64,000 bases of DNA from Streptomyces sp. LHD-70. GTDB taxonomy: Bacteria > Actinomycetota > Actinomycetes > Streptomycetales > Streptomycetaceae. Both the position numbers and the translations under genes were made by a program. Below the pieces are notes generated by a model. It ran no database searches, was not told where the DNA came from, and worked only from the letters and a program-made list of their open reading frames with translations. The stretch is from NCBI RefSeq assembly GCF_031157275.1, contig NZ_JAVIFW010000025.1:47758-111757 (forward strand), in the 5' to 3' direction. Below are positions 34,137-42,495 of the stretch, one piece after another (positions within the stretch are counted from its first letter, which is position 1; every line of letters starts with the position of its first letter).

Positions 34137-34295
34137 GGGCGCAAGCGTACGCGCAGCAAGCGGGGTACGTCCGCCCGGTCGGCGCAGCGGAGGGACCGGA
34201 TCGGGTCGACGGATCGTCAGTTCCCTTCGGGAGAAGTGCATCCCGGTGCGTCGTACAACATGCAGGTATGTCCGTACTGCCGCACGATCGACGCC

Positions 34296-35963
34296 ATGCG
34301 TGGATACCTTGCTTCCTCGATCGGCGTCGCCTGTGCGGCGGCCCTGGCCCTGCCGCTCGCCGTGCCGCAGGACGTACGGGCCGCGGTCGCCGCCCCGGTG
34401 GCGGAGCCGGCCGGTTCCGTGCCCGGCTCCACCCAGTCGCTTCCGCTGAGCCCGCTCACCTCCGACCGCTCGGGCGGCGCCCCGGCGCAGGGCCTGACCC
34501 GTCGGGACGTACGGCCGTTCTCGCTGGTCGGCGTCGTCTGGGACGACCCGGCCGCCGAACTGCACGGCCGCGTCCAGGTCCGCACCCGCGCCACCGGCAC
34601 CGGCCGCTGGTCCGACTGGCAGGACGTGGACACCCACAACCAGGAGCACGCCGCCGACCTCGACAGCCCCGAACGGGCCGGCGCCGAACTGCACGGCTCC
34701 ACGGCCCCGCTGTGGGTCGGCGACTCGGACGGCGTGGAGATCCGGGTCGAGAGCGCCCCGGCGTCCACCGCCCGGCACGACCACGGAGCCGCCACTGACC
34801 ACGGAGCCGCCACCGACCAGGGAACCGCCACCGACCAGGGAGCCGTGACCGATCACGGAACCGCCACCGATCACGGAGCCGGAGACTCCGCCAGCAACGA
34901 AACAGGAGACTCCGCAGATCACGGCGGTCACGGCGGTCACGGCGACCCCTCCGAGCAGCCGGACCACTCCGACCAGTCCCGCCAGGCCCCCGCCCCCACG
35001 AGGCCCGCCACCTCGGTCGTCACAGCGCAGGCCTCCGCCCCGGCGTCCGCCTCCACCGCCTCCGCCCCCGCCGCTCAGCCGGTCGCCGGTCCGCCCTCCG
35101 GGGTGCAGGCCGTGGCGCCGTTGCCGGCCGGGCTTCGCCTCGAACTCGTCGACCCCGGCGACGACCCGCCCGCCCAGGGCCCACTGGCCGACGGCGCCCA
35201 GGTCTCGGCGCTCGGCGCGGAGGACGCGGCCAGCTCGGCGGTCAACGCGGACCTCGCCGACCTCGGCGCCACCGTCATCCCGGCGCTCACCAAGGAGGAG
35301 ACCGAGAACGACTTCATCGAGTCCCGCGGCGTGGTCCAGGCCGCGCACGCGAAGCCGTACATCGGGCCGCGCCCGCGCATCGTCACCCGCAAGGGCTGGG
35401 GCGCGGACGAGAAGCTGCGCGAGCGGAACTTCGTGTACACGAAGTCGGTCCGCGCGGCCTTCGTGCACCACAGCGCGTCCGGCAACAACTACAGCTGCTC
35501 GCAGGTGCCTTCGCTGCTGCGCAGCATCTACCGCTACCACGTGAAGAGCAGCGGCTGGCGGGACTTCGGCTACAACTTCGCCGTCGACAAGTGCGGAAAC
35601 ATCTACGAAGGACGTGCCGGAGGTGTGGCCAAACCCGTCCTGGGGGCCCACACTCTCGGTTTCAACAGCAACAGCACCGGCATCGCGGTCCTCGGCACGT
35701 ACAGCAACACCAACCCGCCCAAGGCCGCGGTGAACGCCGTCGCCAGGCTGACCGCCTGGAAGCTCGGCCTGTACGGCGCGAACCCGAAGGGCAAGGCGCT
35801 GCTGAAGTCGGCCGGCAGCAACCTGTACAAGAAGGGCGCGAAGGTCCGGCTCAACGTGATCTCCGGGCACCGTGACGGCTTCGCCACGGAGTGCCCGGGC
35901 GGACGGCTCTACGGCAAGCTCGGCACGGCCCGTACGTCCTCGGCCCGCTACCAGGGCCGCTGA
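34296..35963 (+). CDS. Secreted N-acetylmuramoyl-L-alanine amidase (PGRP domain)
   Basis: A 555-residue exported wall hydrolase. The signal peptide is ~1-28. Residues ~75-160 form a beta-rich wall-associated region (RTRATGTGRWSDWQDVDT), followed by a long low-complexity stretch with His/Asp/Gly/Ala/Thr repeats, then the C-terminal PGRP/amidase_2 domain (~365-545). Zinc ligands are visible as His391/His392 (FVHHSASG), His525 (SGHRDG) and Cys533 (TECPG), spaced as in T7 lysozyme-type amidases, so it should cut between MurNAc and L-Ala. Start ATG 34296. It diverges from the TIGR03089-type gene. Confidence 0.9.
   Translation: MRGYLASSIGVACAAALALPLAVPQDVRAAVAAPVAEPAGSVPGSTQSLPLSPLTSDRSGGAPAQGLTRRDVRPFSLVGVVWDDPAAELHGRVQVRTRATGTGRWSDWQDVDTHNQEHAADLDSPERAGAELHGSTAPLWVGDSDGVEIRVESAPASTARHDHGAATDHGAATDQGTATDQGAVTDHGTATDHGAGDSASNETGDSADHGGHGGHGDPSEQPDHSDQSRQAPAPTRPATSVVTAQASAPASASTASAPAAQPVAGPPSGVQAVAPLPAGLRLELVDPGDDPPAQGPLADGAQVSALGAEDAASSAVNADLADLGATVIPALTKEETENDFIESRGVVQAAHAKPYIGPRPRIVTRKGWGADEKLRERNFVYTKSVRAAFVHHSASGNNYSCSQVPSLLRSIYRYHVKSSGWRDFGYNFAVDKCGNIYEGRAGGVAKPVLGAHTLGFNSNSTGIAVLGTYSNTNPPKAAVNAVARLTAWKLGLYGANPKGKALLKSAGSNLYKKGAKVRLNVISGHRDGFATECPGGRLYGKLGTARTSSARYQGR
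34779..34886 (+). repeat. 18-bp coding tandem repeat in the amidase
   Basis: About six units of 18 nt encode DHGAAT, DHGAAT, DQGTAT, DQGAVT, DHGTAT and DHGAG. The spacer length is likely variable between strains. Confidence 0.8.
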
Positions 35964-36098
35964 ACCGACCGGCCGGGGCGCCCGCCGACCGCCCCGGCCG
36001 CACGCCACCGGCACGCGGACGACCAGGCGATCAGGACACGTAACAACACGCACACAGACGCAACTGAAAACGCCCGTGAACGGTCTGCCTACACTGAC

Positions 36099-36146
36099 CG
36101 GCCGGACCAGACCAGTCCGGCCGCACCGGACCCGACCAGTCCGGTG
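36099..36146 (+). promoter_or_regulatory. Tandem stem-loops in the manC leader
   Basis: CGGCCGGAC/GTCCGGCCG (36099-36107 with 36115-36123, loop of 7) and CACCGGAC/GTCCGGTG (36124-36131 with 36139-36146, loop of 7) are two adjacent perfect hairpins. Both loops end ACCA. They lie ~45 nt before the GTG and after TACACT (36090-36095), a possible -10. Confidence 0.55.
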
Positions 36147-36189
36147 TCCGACGACAGGCCCCGCCCCCGGCAGGAAGCAGAGGCGACAG

Positions 36190-37272
36190 GTGACAGAAGC
36201 GATCCTCCTGGTCGGCGGCAAGGGGACCCGGCTCAGGCCGCTCACCGTGCACACGCCCAAACCCATGGTCCCGGCCGCGGGAGTGCCGTTCCTCACACAC
36301 CAGTTGGCGCGGGCGCGCGCGGCGGGCGTCGAACACATCGTGCTCGCCACTTCCTATCTGGCGGAGGTCTTCGAGCCGTACTTCGGTGACGGCTCGGAGC
36401 TCGGACTGCACCTGGAGTACGTCACCGAGGTCGAGCCGCTCGGCACCGGCGGCGCCATCCGCAACGTCGCCTCGCGGCTGCGCTCGGCGCCCGAGGACCC
36501 GGTGCTGATCTTCAACGGCGACATCCTCACCGGCCTCGACATCCGCGCCCTCGTCGCCACCCACGAGACCTCGGGCGCCGACGTCTCGCTGCACCTCACC
36601 CGCGTCGACGACCCGCGTGCGTACGGGCTCGTGCCCACCGACGGCACCGGCCGCGTCCAGGCCTTCCTGGAGAAGCCGCAGACGCCCGAGGAGATCGTCA
36701 CCGACCAGATCAACGCGGGCGCGTACGTCTTCCGGCGCTCGGTGATCGACACCATCCCCGAGGGCCGCCCGGTCTCCGTCGAGCGCGAGACCTTCCCCGA
36801 ACTCCTCGCCTCCGGCGCCCATCTGCAGGGCATGGTCGACTCCACGTACTGGCTGGACCTCGGCACCCCGCAGGCCTTCGTGCGCGGCTCGGCCGACCTC
36901 GTGCTCGGCCGCGCCCCCTCGCCCGCGGTGCCCGGCCGCCGCGGCGACCGGCTCGTCCTGCCCACCGCCGAGGTCGCCGCCGACGCCAAGCTGACCGGCG
37001 GCACGGTCGTCGGCGCGGGCGCGCGGATCGGCGCGGGCGCCCGGATCGCGGGCAGCACGGTCCTGGAGGGCGCGGTGGTCGAGCCCGGCGCGGTCGTCAC
37101 CGACTCACTGATCGGCGCCGGCGCGCGCATCGGCGCTCGTACGGTGCTGTCGGGCGCGGTCGTCGGCGACGGCGCCCGGGTCGGCGCGGACAACGAGCTG
37201 CGCGACGGCATCCGCGTCTGGTGCGGGGCGGAACTGGCCGACGGCAGTGTGAGGTTCTCCTCGGACCAGTAG
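36190..37272 (+). CDS. manC: Mannose-1-phosphate guanylyltransferase
   Basis: A 360-residue nucleotidyltransferase predicted to make GDP-mannose from GTP and mannose-1-phosphate. The N-terminal pyrophosphorylase fold begins EAILLVGGKGTRLRPLTVHTPKPMVP, with FNGDILTGLD as the metal-binding aspartate and VEPLGTGGAIRN nearby. From ~265 on, hexapeptide repeats (VGAGARIGAGARI) form a left-handed beta-helix. The GTG at 36190 follows GGCGACAG weakly. manB and manA lie 14-18 kb downstream, matching a spread-out man set in S. coelicolor. Glucose-1-P thymidylyl- or uridylyl-transferase is possible, but the context favours GDP-mannose. Confidence 0.82.
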   Translation: MTEAILLVGGKGTRLRPLTVHTPKPMVPAAGVPFLTHQLARARAAGVEHIVLATSYLAEVFEPYFGDGSELGLHLEYVTEVEPLGTGGAIRNVASRLRSAPEDPVLIFNGDILTGLDIRALVATHETSGADVSLHLTRVDDPRAYGLVPTDGTGRVQAFLEKPQTPEEIVTDQINAGAYVFRRSVIDTIPEGRPVSVERETFPELLASGAHLQGMVDSTYWLDLGTPQAFVRGSADLVLGRAPSPAVPGRRGDRLVLPTAEVAADAKLTGGTVVGAGARIGAGARIAGSTVLEGAVVEPGAVVTDSLIGAGARIGARTVLSGAVVGDGARVGADNELRDGIRVWCGAELADGSVRFSSDQ

Positions 37273-37374
37273 GCCCTGGAGAGCCCTGGGGGCGGGACTG
37301 GCGGCTTCCGGCGCGTACGGCCGCTTCGAGCGCCTACCCTCGGAGAGTCGTCCCGTCCGACCCCGAGGACCCCT

Positions 37375-38382
37375 GTGGCTGGTCGCTTCGCCCAGAAGCC
37401 GGTGCCCGAGCGCACGCTCCCGCACCGCGGCTCACGCCTGCCCGCACGCCCCGGAGCCGTCCCGCGCCAGGCCACCGCCGAGTCCCGCCGCTGGACCCCG
37501 CCCGGCCCTCTCGACCTGCGCCTGGTCCTCGGCCCGCTGCGGCGCGGGCCGAGCGATCCGACGTACCGCGCGACGCCCGACGGCTCCTTCTGGCGGGCCA
37601 GCCGTACGCCCGAGGGGCCCGGCACGCTCCGGGTCGTCCAGCGCTCCGGCACCGTGCACGCGGACGCCTGGGGGCCGGGCGCCGGCTGGCTGCTCGGCCA
37701 ACTCCCGCACATGCTCGGCGAGTCGGACGAACCCGAGGTGTTCGAGCCGCGGCACCGCCTGGTCGCCGCGACCCACCGGCGCCGCCCCGGACTGCGGCTG
37801 ATGCGGACCGGACTCGTCCTGGAGTCGCTGATCCCGTCGATCCTGGAGCAGAAGGTCACCACGGACGAGGCGTACCGCGCCTGGCGCCTCCTGATCCGCG
37901 AGTACGGCGAACCGGCACCGGGCCCCGCCCCCGAGCGCATGCACGTGATGCCCGAGCCGCGCACCTGGCGGATGATCCCGTCCTGGGAGTGGCACCGCGC
38001 GGGCGTCGACAACAAGCGCGCGTCGACCGTCCTGCGGGCCGTACGCGTCGCGCACCGCCTGGAGGAGGCGGCCGCGATGGAGCCCGAACAGGCCCAGGAA
38101 TGCCTGGAGTTGGTGCCCGGCATCGGCCCCTGGACCTCGGCGGAGACGGTCCAGCGCAGCCACGGCGCCCCGGACGCGGTGACCGTCGGCGACCTGCATC
38201 TGCCCGGCATCGTCGGGTACGCCCTGGCGGGGGAGCGGGACAGCGACGACGCACGGATGCTCGAACTCCTGGAGCCCTACCGCGGCCAACGCCACCGCGC
38301 CGCCCGCTTCATCCTCCTGTCCGGCCGCACACCGCCACGACGCACACCGAAGATGCCGCGGGTGGACATCGGGAGGCTGTGA
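37375..38382 (+). CDS. AlkA-like DNA-3-methyladenine glycosylase (HhH-GPD)
   Basis: A 335-residue DNA repair glycosylase of the HhH-GPD superfamily that removes alkylated bases. The helix-hairpin-helix is LELVPGIGPWTSAETVQRS, and the catalytic aspartate is in AVTVGDLHLPG. The preceding helix VLESLIPSILEQKVTTDEAYRAWR is the typical substrate-pocket helix. There is no AraC/Ada domain and no Fe-S cysteines, so it is AlkA-type, not MutY. Start GTG 37375. It is 102 nt past manC; they may be co-transcribed by chance. A family II repeat follows the stop. Confidence 0.85.
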   Translation: MAGRFAQKPVPERTLPHRGSRLPARPGAVPRQATAESRRWTPPGPLDLRLVLGPLRRGPSDPTYRATPDGSFWRASRTPEGPGTLRVVQRSGTVHADAWGPGAGWLLGQLPHMLGESDEPEVFEPRHRLVAATHRRRPGLRLMRTGLVLESLIPSILEQKVTTDEAYRAWRLLIREYGEPAPGPAPERMHVMPEPRTWRMIPSWEWHRAGVDNKRASTVLRAVRVAHRLEEAAAMEPEQAQECLELVPGIGPWTSAETVQRSHGAPDAVTVGDLHLPGIVGYALAGERDSDDARMLELLEPYRGQRHRAARFILLSGRTPPRRTPKMPRVDIGRL

Positions 38383-38386
38383 AAAA

Positions 38387-38475
38387 TCAGCCTCTCCGGC
38401 GTTTGAGGAGCGGGGGTCCGGGGGCGGAGCCCCCGAAGCTGCTGCAAGCTTTCGGGAAGGGGCGGGGCGGGGAGA
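38387..38475 (+). repeat. Interspersed repeat, family II, copy 3
   Basis: Near-identical to 15421-15506: the same CTCCGGCGTTTGAGGAGC start, GGGGGTCC...GGAGCCCCC hairpin and TTTCGGGAAGGGGCGG end. It lies between the convergent AlkA-like and fbiB genes and may act as their terminator. Confidence 0.8.
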
Positions 38476-38492
38476 AACCCCGGGAGCCCGGA

Positions 38493-39800
38493 TCAGCGCA
38501 CCTCGACGAAGTCCGCCACCTCGCGCGGGGTCCGACTGCGTGGCTCCTCGGCGGGACGGCCCACCGCGACCGCCCCCATCGGGTCCCAACTCTCCGGCAG
38601 GCCGAGCACGTCCCGTACGACCTCCCTGCAGAACATCGTCGACGAGATCCACGCCGAGCCGAGCCGCTCCCCGGCGAGCGCGACCAGGAAGTTCTGGATG
38701 CCGGCGCCGGTCGCGACCACGAACATCTCCCGCTCGGCCGTGTCCCGGCGCGCGTCCCCGTAGCGGTGCGAGCCGTCCATCACCAGGCAGGGGACCACGA
38801 GATACGGCGCGTCCCGCAGCACATCCCCGCGGCGCACGCGCTTGGCGATGGACTCTGCCGACCTGCCGTCGGCCCGCAGGTCCGCGATCCACTTGTCCCG
38901 CATGGCGTCGAGGAGTCCGGTCCGCGCCTCCGGGCTCTCCAGGAGCACGAACCGCCAGGGCGTCGTGTGGTGCGGCGCGGGCGCGGTCACGGCGGCGGCG
39001 ACCGCCCGGCGCACGGCACCCGGGTCCACCGGATCGTCGGTGAAACTCCGCACCGTGCGCCGCTGCGTGACCGCCTCGCGCACCGCTTCCGACGTGCCGA
39101 GCCGGAACATGTCGTCCGCGGCGACGCGCACCATGGCCCGCGCGCCGGTGTCCTCGTCGGCCGTGTCCGTCACGGCATGCGGCAGCCCGCGGACCACGGC
39201 CACCGGCAGATCGGCGGCCTTGCCCTTCACCAGGTCGCCCGCCGCCGCGAGTTCGTCGGCGGTGGCCACGACGGTCGCGCTCAGCGGATTCCCGTACGCG
39301 TCCACGCCGCCGCGCAGATCGTCCAGTACGCGCACGCCCGCGGCGCCGATCGCCACGTCCGTCAGGCCGTTGCGCCAGGGGCGGCCGAAGGTGTCGGTGA
39401 CGAGCACGCCGACGTTCACGCCGAGCGTGTCCCGCAGCCCGGTGCGGATCGCGCGTGCCGAGGCGTCCGCGTCCTCGGGCAGCAACAGGACGGTTCCCGC
39501 AGGGGTGTTGGAGGCGTCCACTCCGGCGGCGGCCATCACGAGCCCCTGCCGGTTCTCGACGATCCGGAGCGTTCCACGGCGCGCCACTACGCGTACCGTC
39601 TCGGCGTCGATCGCCGCCTCCCGGTCGGCGGCGGCGAGGATCCGCCCCTCCGCCTTGGAGACGATCTTCGACGTGACGAGCACGACGTCCCCGTCCACGA
39701 GGCCCGGCTCGGCGGCGGCGATCAGCTTCGCGACCTCGTCCCCGGCCTTCACCTCGGGCAGCCCCGGCACCGCCCAGACGCGGTACGCGGGCGCGTTCAC
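38493..39800 (-). CDS. fbiB: Coenzyme F420-0:L-glutamate ligase with C-terminal nitroreductase-fold domain
   Basis: A 435-residue FbiB, the actinobacterial fusion. The N-terminal CofE domain (~1-245) adds gamma-linked glutamates to F420 (VWAVPGLPEVKAGD, DVVLVTSKIVSKAEGR, VLVTDTFGRPWRNGLTDVAIG). The C-terminal nitroreductase-like FMN domain (~250-435; RRTVRSFTDDPVD, HHTTPWRFVLLES) reduces the dehydro-F420 intermediate. Both domains are full length. GTG 39800 overlaps the fbiA stop by 4 nt, so the two are translationally coupled. F420 serves many Streptomyces reductases. Confidence 0.93.
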   Translation of the reverse strand: MNAPAYRVWAVPGLPEVKAGDEVAKLIAAAEPGLVDGDVVLVTSKIVSKAEGRILAAADREAAIDAETVRVVARRGTLRIVENRQGLVMAAAGVDASNTPAGTVLLLPEDADASARAIRTGLRDTLGVNVGVLVTDTFGRPWRNGLTDVAIGAAGVRVLDDLRGGVDAYGNPLSATVVATADELAAAGDLVKGKAADLPVAVVRGLPHAVTDTADEDTGARAMVRVAADDMFRLGTSEAVREAVTQRRTVRSFTDDPVDPGAVRRAVAAAVTAPAPHHTTPWRFVLLESPEARTGLLDAMRDKWIADLRADGRSAESIAKRVRRGDVLRDAPYLVVPCLVMDGSHRYGDARRDTAEREMFVVATGAGIQNFLVALAGERLGSAWISSTMFCREVVRDVLGLPESWDPMGAVAVGRPAEEPRSRTPREVADFVEVR

Positions 39801-40753
39801 GCGCGTACCTCCTCGGCGAGGGCGAGCGCCTCGCGGGCCATGGCGGCGGTCGCCTCGATGTCCGTCATCATCAGCGGCACCGCTCTGCCGCGGATCCCGG
39901 CCGCCTCCACGCGCGGTACGGAGTCCGCGTCCACGGTGTCGACCAGCCAGCCGTCGAGCAGCCCCGAGCCGTAGTGCTCGGCGACCGCGGCGGCGCTGGA
40001 CTCGACGCCCACGGCGGCCAGGACCTTGTCGGCCATGCCGCGCACCGGCGCGTTCCCGACGATCGGGGAGAGCCCGACGACCGGGACCCCGGCCTCGGCG
40101 ATGGCCTCGCGGATGCCGGGCACGGCGAGGATCGTGCCGACGCTGACCACGGGGTTGGACGGCGGGAAGAGCACGACGTCGGCCGCGCCGATCGCCTCCA
40201 GCACTCCGGGCGCGGGCTTGGCCTGCTCGGCGCCCACGGGGACGACGGCCAGCGCGTCCACGGAGGCGCGCAGGCGCACCCAGTACTCCTGGAAGTGGAC
40301 GGCCTTCCGCTCGCCGTCGATCTCCACGGCGACATGCGTCTCGATCCGGTCGTCCGACATCGGAAGGAGCCGTACCCCGGGCTGCCAGCGCTCGCACAGC
40401 GCCTCGGTGACGGCGCTGAGCGGGTAACCCGCGCTCAGCATCTGCGTCCGCACGATGTGCGTCGCGAAGTCCCGGTCGCCCAGACCGAACCACTCGGGAC
40501 CGACGCCGTACGCCGCGAGCTCGCCCTTGACCTGGAAGGTCTCGTCCGAACGCCCCCAGCCCTGCTCCTCGTTGATGCCCCCGCCGAGCGTGTACATCAC
40601 CGTGTCCAGGTCCGGGCAGACCTTCAGGCCGAACAGATGGATGTCGTCACCGGTGTTGCCGATGACGGTGATGTCGGCGTCGGGCGCGGCGGCCTTGAGA
40701 CCGCGCAGGAAACGGGCACCACCGATGCCTCCGGCCAGAACCACAATGCGCAT
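39797..40753 (-). CDS. fbiA: 2-phospho-L-lactate/phosphoenolpyruvyl transferase
   Basis: A 318-residue CofD/FbiA enzyme that joins the activated phospho-acid to the deazaflavin Fo in F420 synthesis. It starts IVVLAGGIGGARFLRGL, with VIGNTGDDIHLFGLKVCPDLDTVMYTL and FPPSNPVVSVGTIL as family hallmarks. Length is standard. It is overlapped by fbiB downstream and preceded by a cysteine dioxygenase gene only 33 nt upstream on the same strand, so the three may be an operon. The Fo synthase and guanylyltransferase genes are not in this window. Confidence 0.94.
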   Translation of the reverse strand: MRIVVLAGGIGGARFLRGLKAAAPDADITVIGNTGDDIHLFGLKVCPDLDTVMYTLGGGINEEQGWGRSDETFQVKGELAAYGVGPEWFGLGDRDFATHIVRTQMLSAGYPLSAVTEALCERWQPGVRLLPMSDDRIETHVAVEIDGERKAVHFQEYWVRLRASVDALAVVPVGAEQAKPAPGVLEAIGAADVVLFPPSNPVVSVGTILAVPGIREAIAEAGVPVVGLSPIVGNAPVRGMADKVLAAVGVESSAAAVAEHYGSGLLDGWLVDTVDADSVPRVEAAGIRGRAVPLMMTDIEATAAMAREALALAEEVRA

Positions 40754-40786
40754 GCGCCCAGCATGTCAGGTGGGTACGACAGTGCT

Positions 40787-41299
40787 TCAGGCGGTGACGG
40801 CATCCCGTACGGTCTCGGCCACCGAACCGGAGCACTGGGCGGCGTGCATCGGCATCTCGGTGAGCCCGGGGTAGTAGACGTGCAGGCTGACGGCGGGCTC
40901 AAGCGCGTCGTTCACCACCTCGTGGACGTAGCCGGGCGCGAAGACCCGCTGCGAACCGGCCCGCAACGCGCGCGTGCCGCGCTCCGTGCGCTCCGTCAAC
41001 TCGCCCTGGAGGACGGTCAGTACGCCGGAGGAGGGGCCGTGGTCGTGGCGGCCGCTGCCCTGTCCGGGCACCCAGCTGAGCAGCCAGATCTCGTAACCGG
41101 GCCCGGTGCGCAGGCGGTGGTACCAGCGGCTCGTGGCGTCGTACTCCACGAGGTGCTCCCACTGGGAGCGGTCGGCGGCGACGGCGCGGGCGAGCCCGGC
41201 GAATTCGGCGACGGTGGCGGGGTGTTCACGGGCGGGCTGGAGGAGGTGCTGGACCTCGAGGATGTCGCCGGCGATCTGCAGGTCGCTGTCGCTGTTCAT
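40787..41299 (-). CDS. Cysteine dioxygenase (cupin)
   Basis: A 170-residue type I cysteine dioxygenase-like cupin that oxidises cysteine to cysteine sulfinate with Fe(II). The metal-binding histidines are His85 and His87 (GRHDHG) and His126 (YVHEV), as in the family; the RxR-like substrate arginines may be in HRLRTG. The bacterial enzyme does not need the Cys-Tyr crosslink. Related thiol dioxygenases use other thiols, so the substrate is not certain. ATG 41299. It directly precedes fbiA; no functional tie to F420 is known to me. Confidence 0.87.
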   Translation of the reverse strand: MNSDSDLQIAGDILEVQHLLQPAREHPATVAEFAGLARAVAADRSQWEHLVEYDATSRWYHRLRTGPGYEIWLLSWVPGQGSGRHDHGPSSGVLTVLQGELTERTERGTRALRAGSQRVFAPGYVHEVVNDALEPAVSLHVYYPGLTEMPMHAAQCSGSVAETVRDAVTA

Positions 41300-42007
41300 C
41301 GGTGCGGTGGTTCCTCGGCGGGGAGAGGTGCGGGGGTGTCACTGTCCATGGATCCGCGGACAGTCGCTCGGGTCACGAGCGAGGTGTGGCCCGGATGTGG
41401 GCGCGGGGTTGCGGGGCCCGAAGGGGGCTCGGCGGTGCGGAACGGCTGGAGCGCGATGGGCTCAACAGCAACAGGTACAGCGACAGCTCTCCAGGGCAGC
41501 ACAGAGAGATCCACCGGTGTGGATCCGAGCGAGCGCCAAGTTCGCGAGCATGCCCAACAGGAGACCGGTTCACACGTCTGCTGTCAACCTGATGTCCGTA
41601 TTGCGGGATATGGTTCACCGTATCCGGTTGTTCGTTCTGCCGAAAGGTTTGTGCATCGGCCGAATCGGACAGGTGGCGCTGCATCCGGGCGCGTAAACGC
41701 CGTTGCCGTCTCGTGACTCGTTCGTGATCGGGACCGCTTCGATGTGCGCCCGGCAACGGGACCGCTCTCCGGTGCGTCTTTACGGGTGTCGGCAGGGTGT
41801 GCGGGATCGGCGCCGAGAGGTGTCCATGTTTAAGGCGATTTGAACACTTTCCGCAAAGCCTTGGTTCCGCAGAGTGAATAAGGGACCCAATAGCAGATCC
41901 CGGCTTGACTGGCCCGGATCGGCACACTTGTAATTTCACTCGTGTCGTTCGGCCGAAATCGGTAACGGCAGCATCACGGGGACTGCACAGACAGACGAGG
42001 GGCGCAC
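41300..42007 (+). other. 708-nt non-coding region upstream of whiB
   Basis: No convincing gene on either strand. The right part carries the whiB promoter (41905-41934) and A/T-richer sequence than its surroundings (about 41820-41950, for example TTTAAGGCGATTTGAACAC). The left part must hold the promoter of the cysteine dioxygenase gene. The length suggests several regulator sites; whiB is known in S. coelicolor to respond to BldD and WhiA, but I could not identify sites with certainty. Confidence 0.5.
41905..41934 (+). promoter_or_regulatory. Sigma-70-type promoter of whiB
   Basis: TTGACT (41905-41910), an 18-nt spacer and TGTAAT (41929-41934) closely match the consensus and lie ~65 nt before the whiB ATG. 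It is among the best -35/-10 pairs in the window. Confidence 0.7.
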
Positions 42008-42271
42008 ATGACCGAGCTGTTCCAGCAACTCCTGGTCGAGGACGCGGAAGAAGAACTCGGCTGGCAGGAGCGCGCACTCTGCGCCCAGACCGATCCCGAG
42101 TCCTTCTTCCCCGAGAAGGGCGGCTCCACCCGCGAGGCCAAGAAGGTCTGCCTCGCCTGTGAGGTCAGGTCCGAATGCCTCGAATACGCACTCGCCAACG
42201 ACGAGCGATTCGGTATCTGGGGCGGCCTGTCGGAGCGAGAACGCCGACGACTCAAGAAGGCCGCCGTCTGA
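42008..42271 (+). CDS. whiB: WhiB sporulation regulator (Wbl iron-sulfur protein)
   Basis: An 87-residue Wbl protein, a [4Fe-4S]-binding DNA-associated regulator that with WhiA controls sporulation septation genes. The cluster cysteines are C25, C48, C51 and C57 (ALCAQTD and KKVCLACEVRSEC). The turn GIWGGLSE and the basic tail ERRRLKKAA follow. Length and the start MTELFQQLLVEDAEEELGWQ agree with S. coelicolor WhiB as I remember it. The ATG follows GAGGGGCGCAC. Its position between the F420/CDO genes and the large glycosyltransferase is the usual Streptomyces context. Confidence 0.95.
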   Translation: MTELFQQLLVEDAEEELGWQERALCAQTDPESFFPEKGGSTREAKKVCLACEVRSECLEYALANDERFGIWGGLSERERRRLKKAAV

Positions 42272-42371
42272 ACGCTCGCCGATCACCCGGCGACCGAAGA
42301 CCACCCGACCCCGACCCGTGCCGAGCAAAAGGCACACACCCCGACGTAACGAACTCTCCGCCGCCCGTGGG

Positions 42372-42380
42372 TTATCCACA
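42372..42380 (+). promoter_or_regulatory. Single DnaA-box-like sequence
   Basis: TTATCCACA matches the general DnaA-box consensus exactly and lies 116 nt before the glycosyltransferase start. Streptomyces prefers TTGTCCACA. One isolated site is not an origin. Confidence 0.4.
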
Positions 42381-42495
42381 GGCGGCGGACCGCTGTGATT
42401 CCCAGCCGTTAGTGTGGCCCCCGTCCGAGACGCCCCCCGAGCACAGCCCGGCCCAGGCGTCCACCGCAGTCCATCGAACCGGGGCCCGTACCTCG

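Noticed and set aside
41302..41696. Short open frames in the whiB upstream region
   Set aside because: No start signal, poor codon bias and no recognisable motifs.
42360..42390. Replication origin around the DnaA-type box
   Set aside because: There is only one box and no dnaA/dnaN genes; an oriC would contain many.
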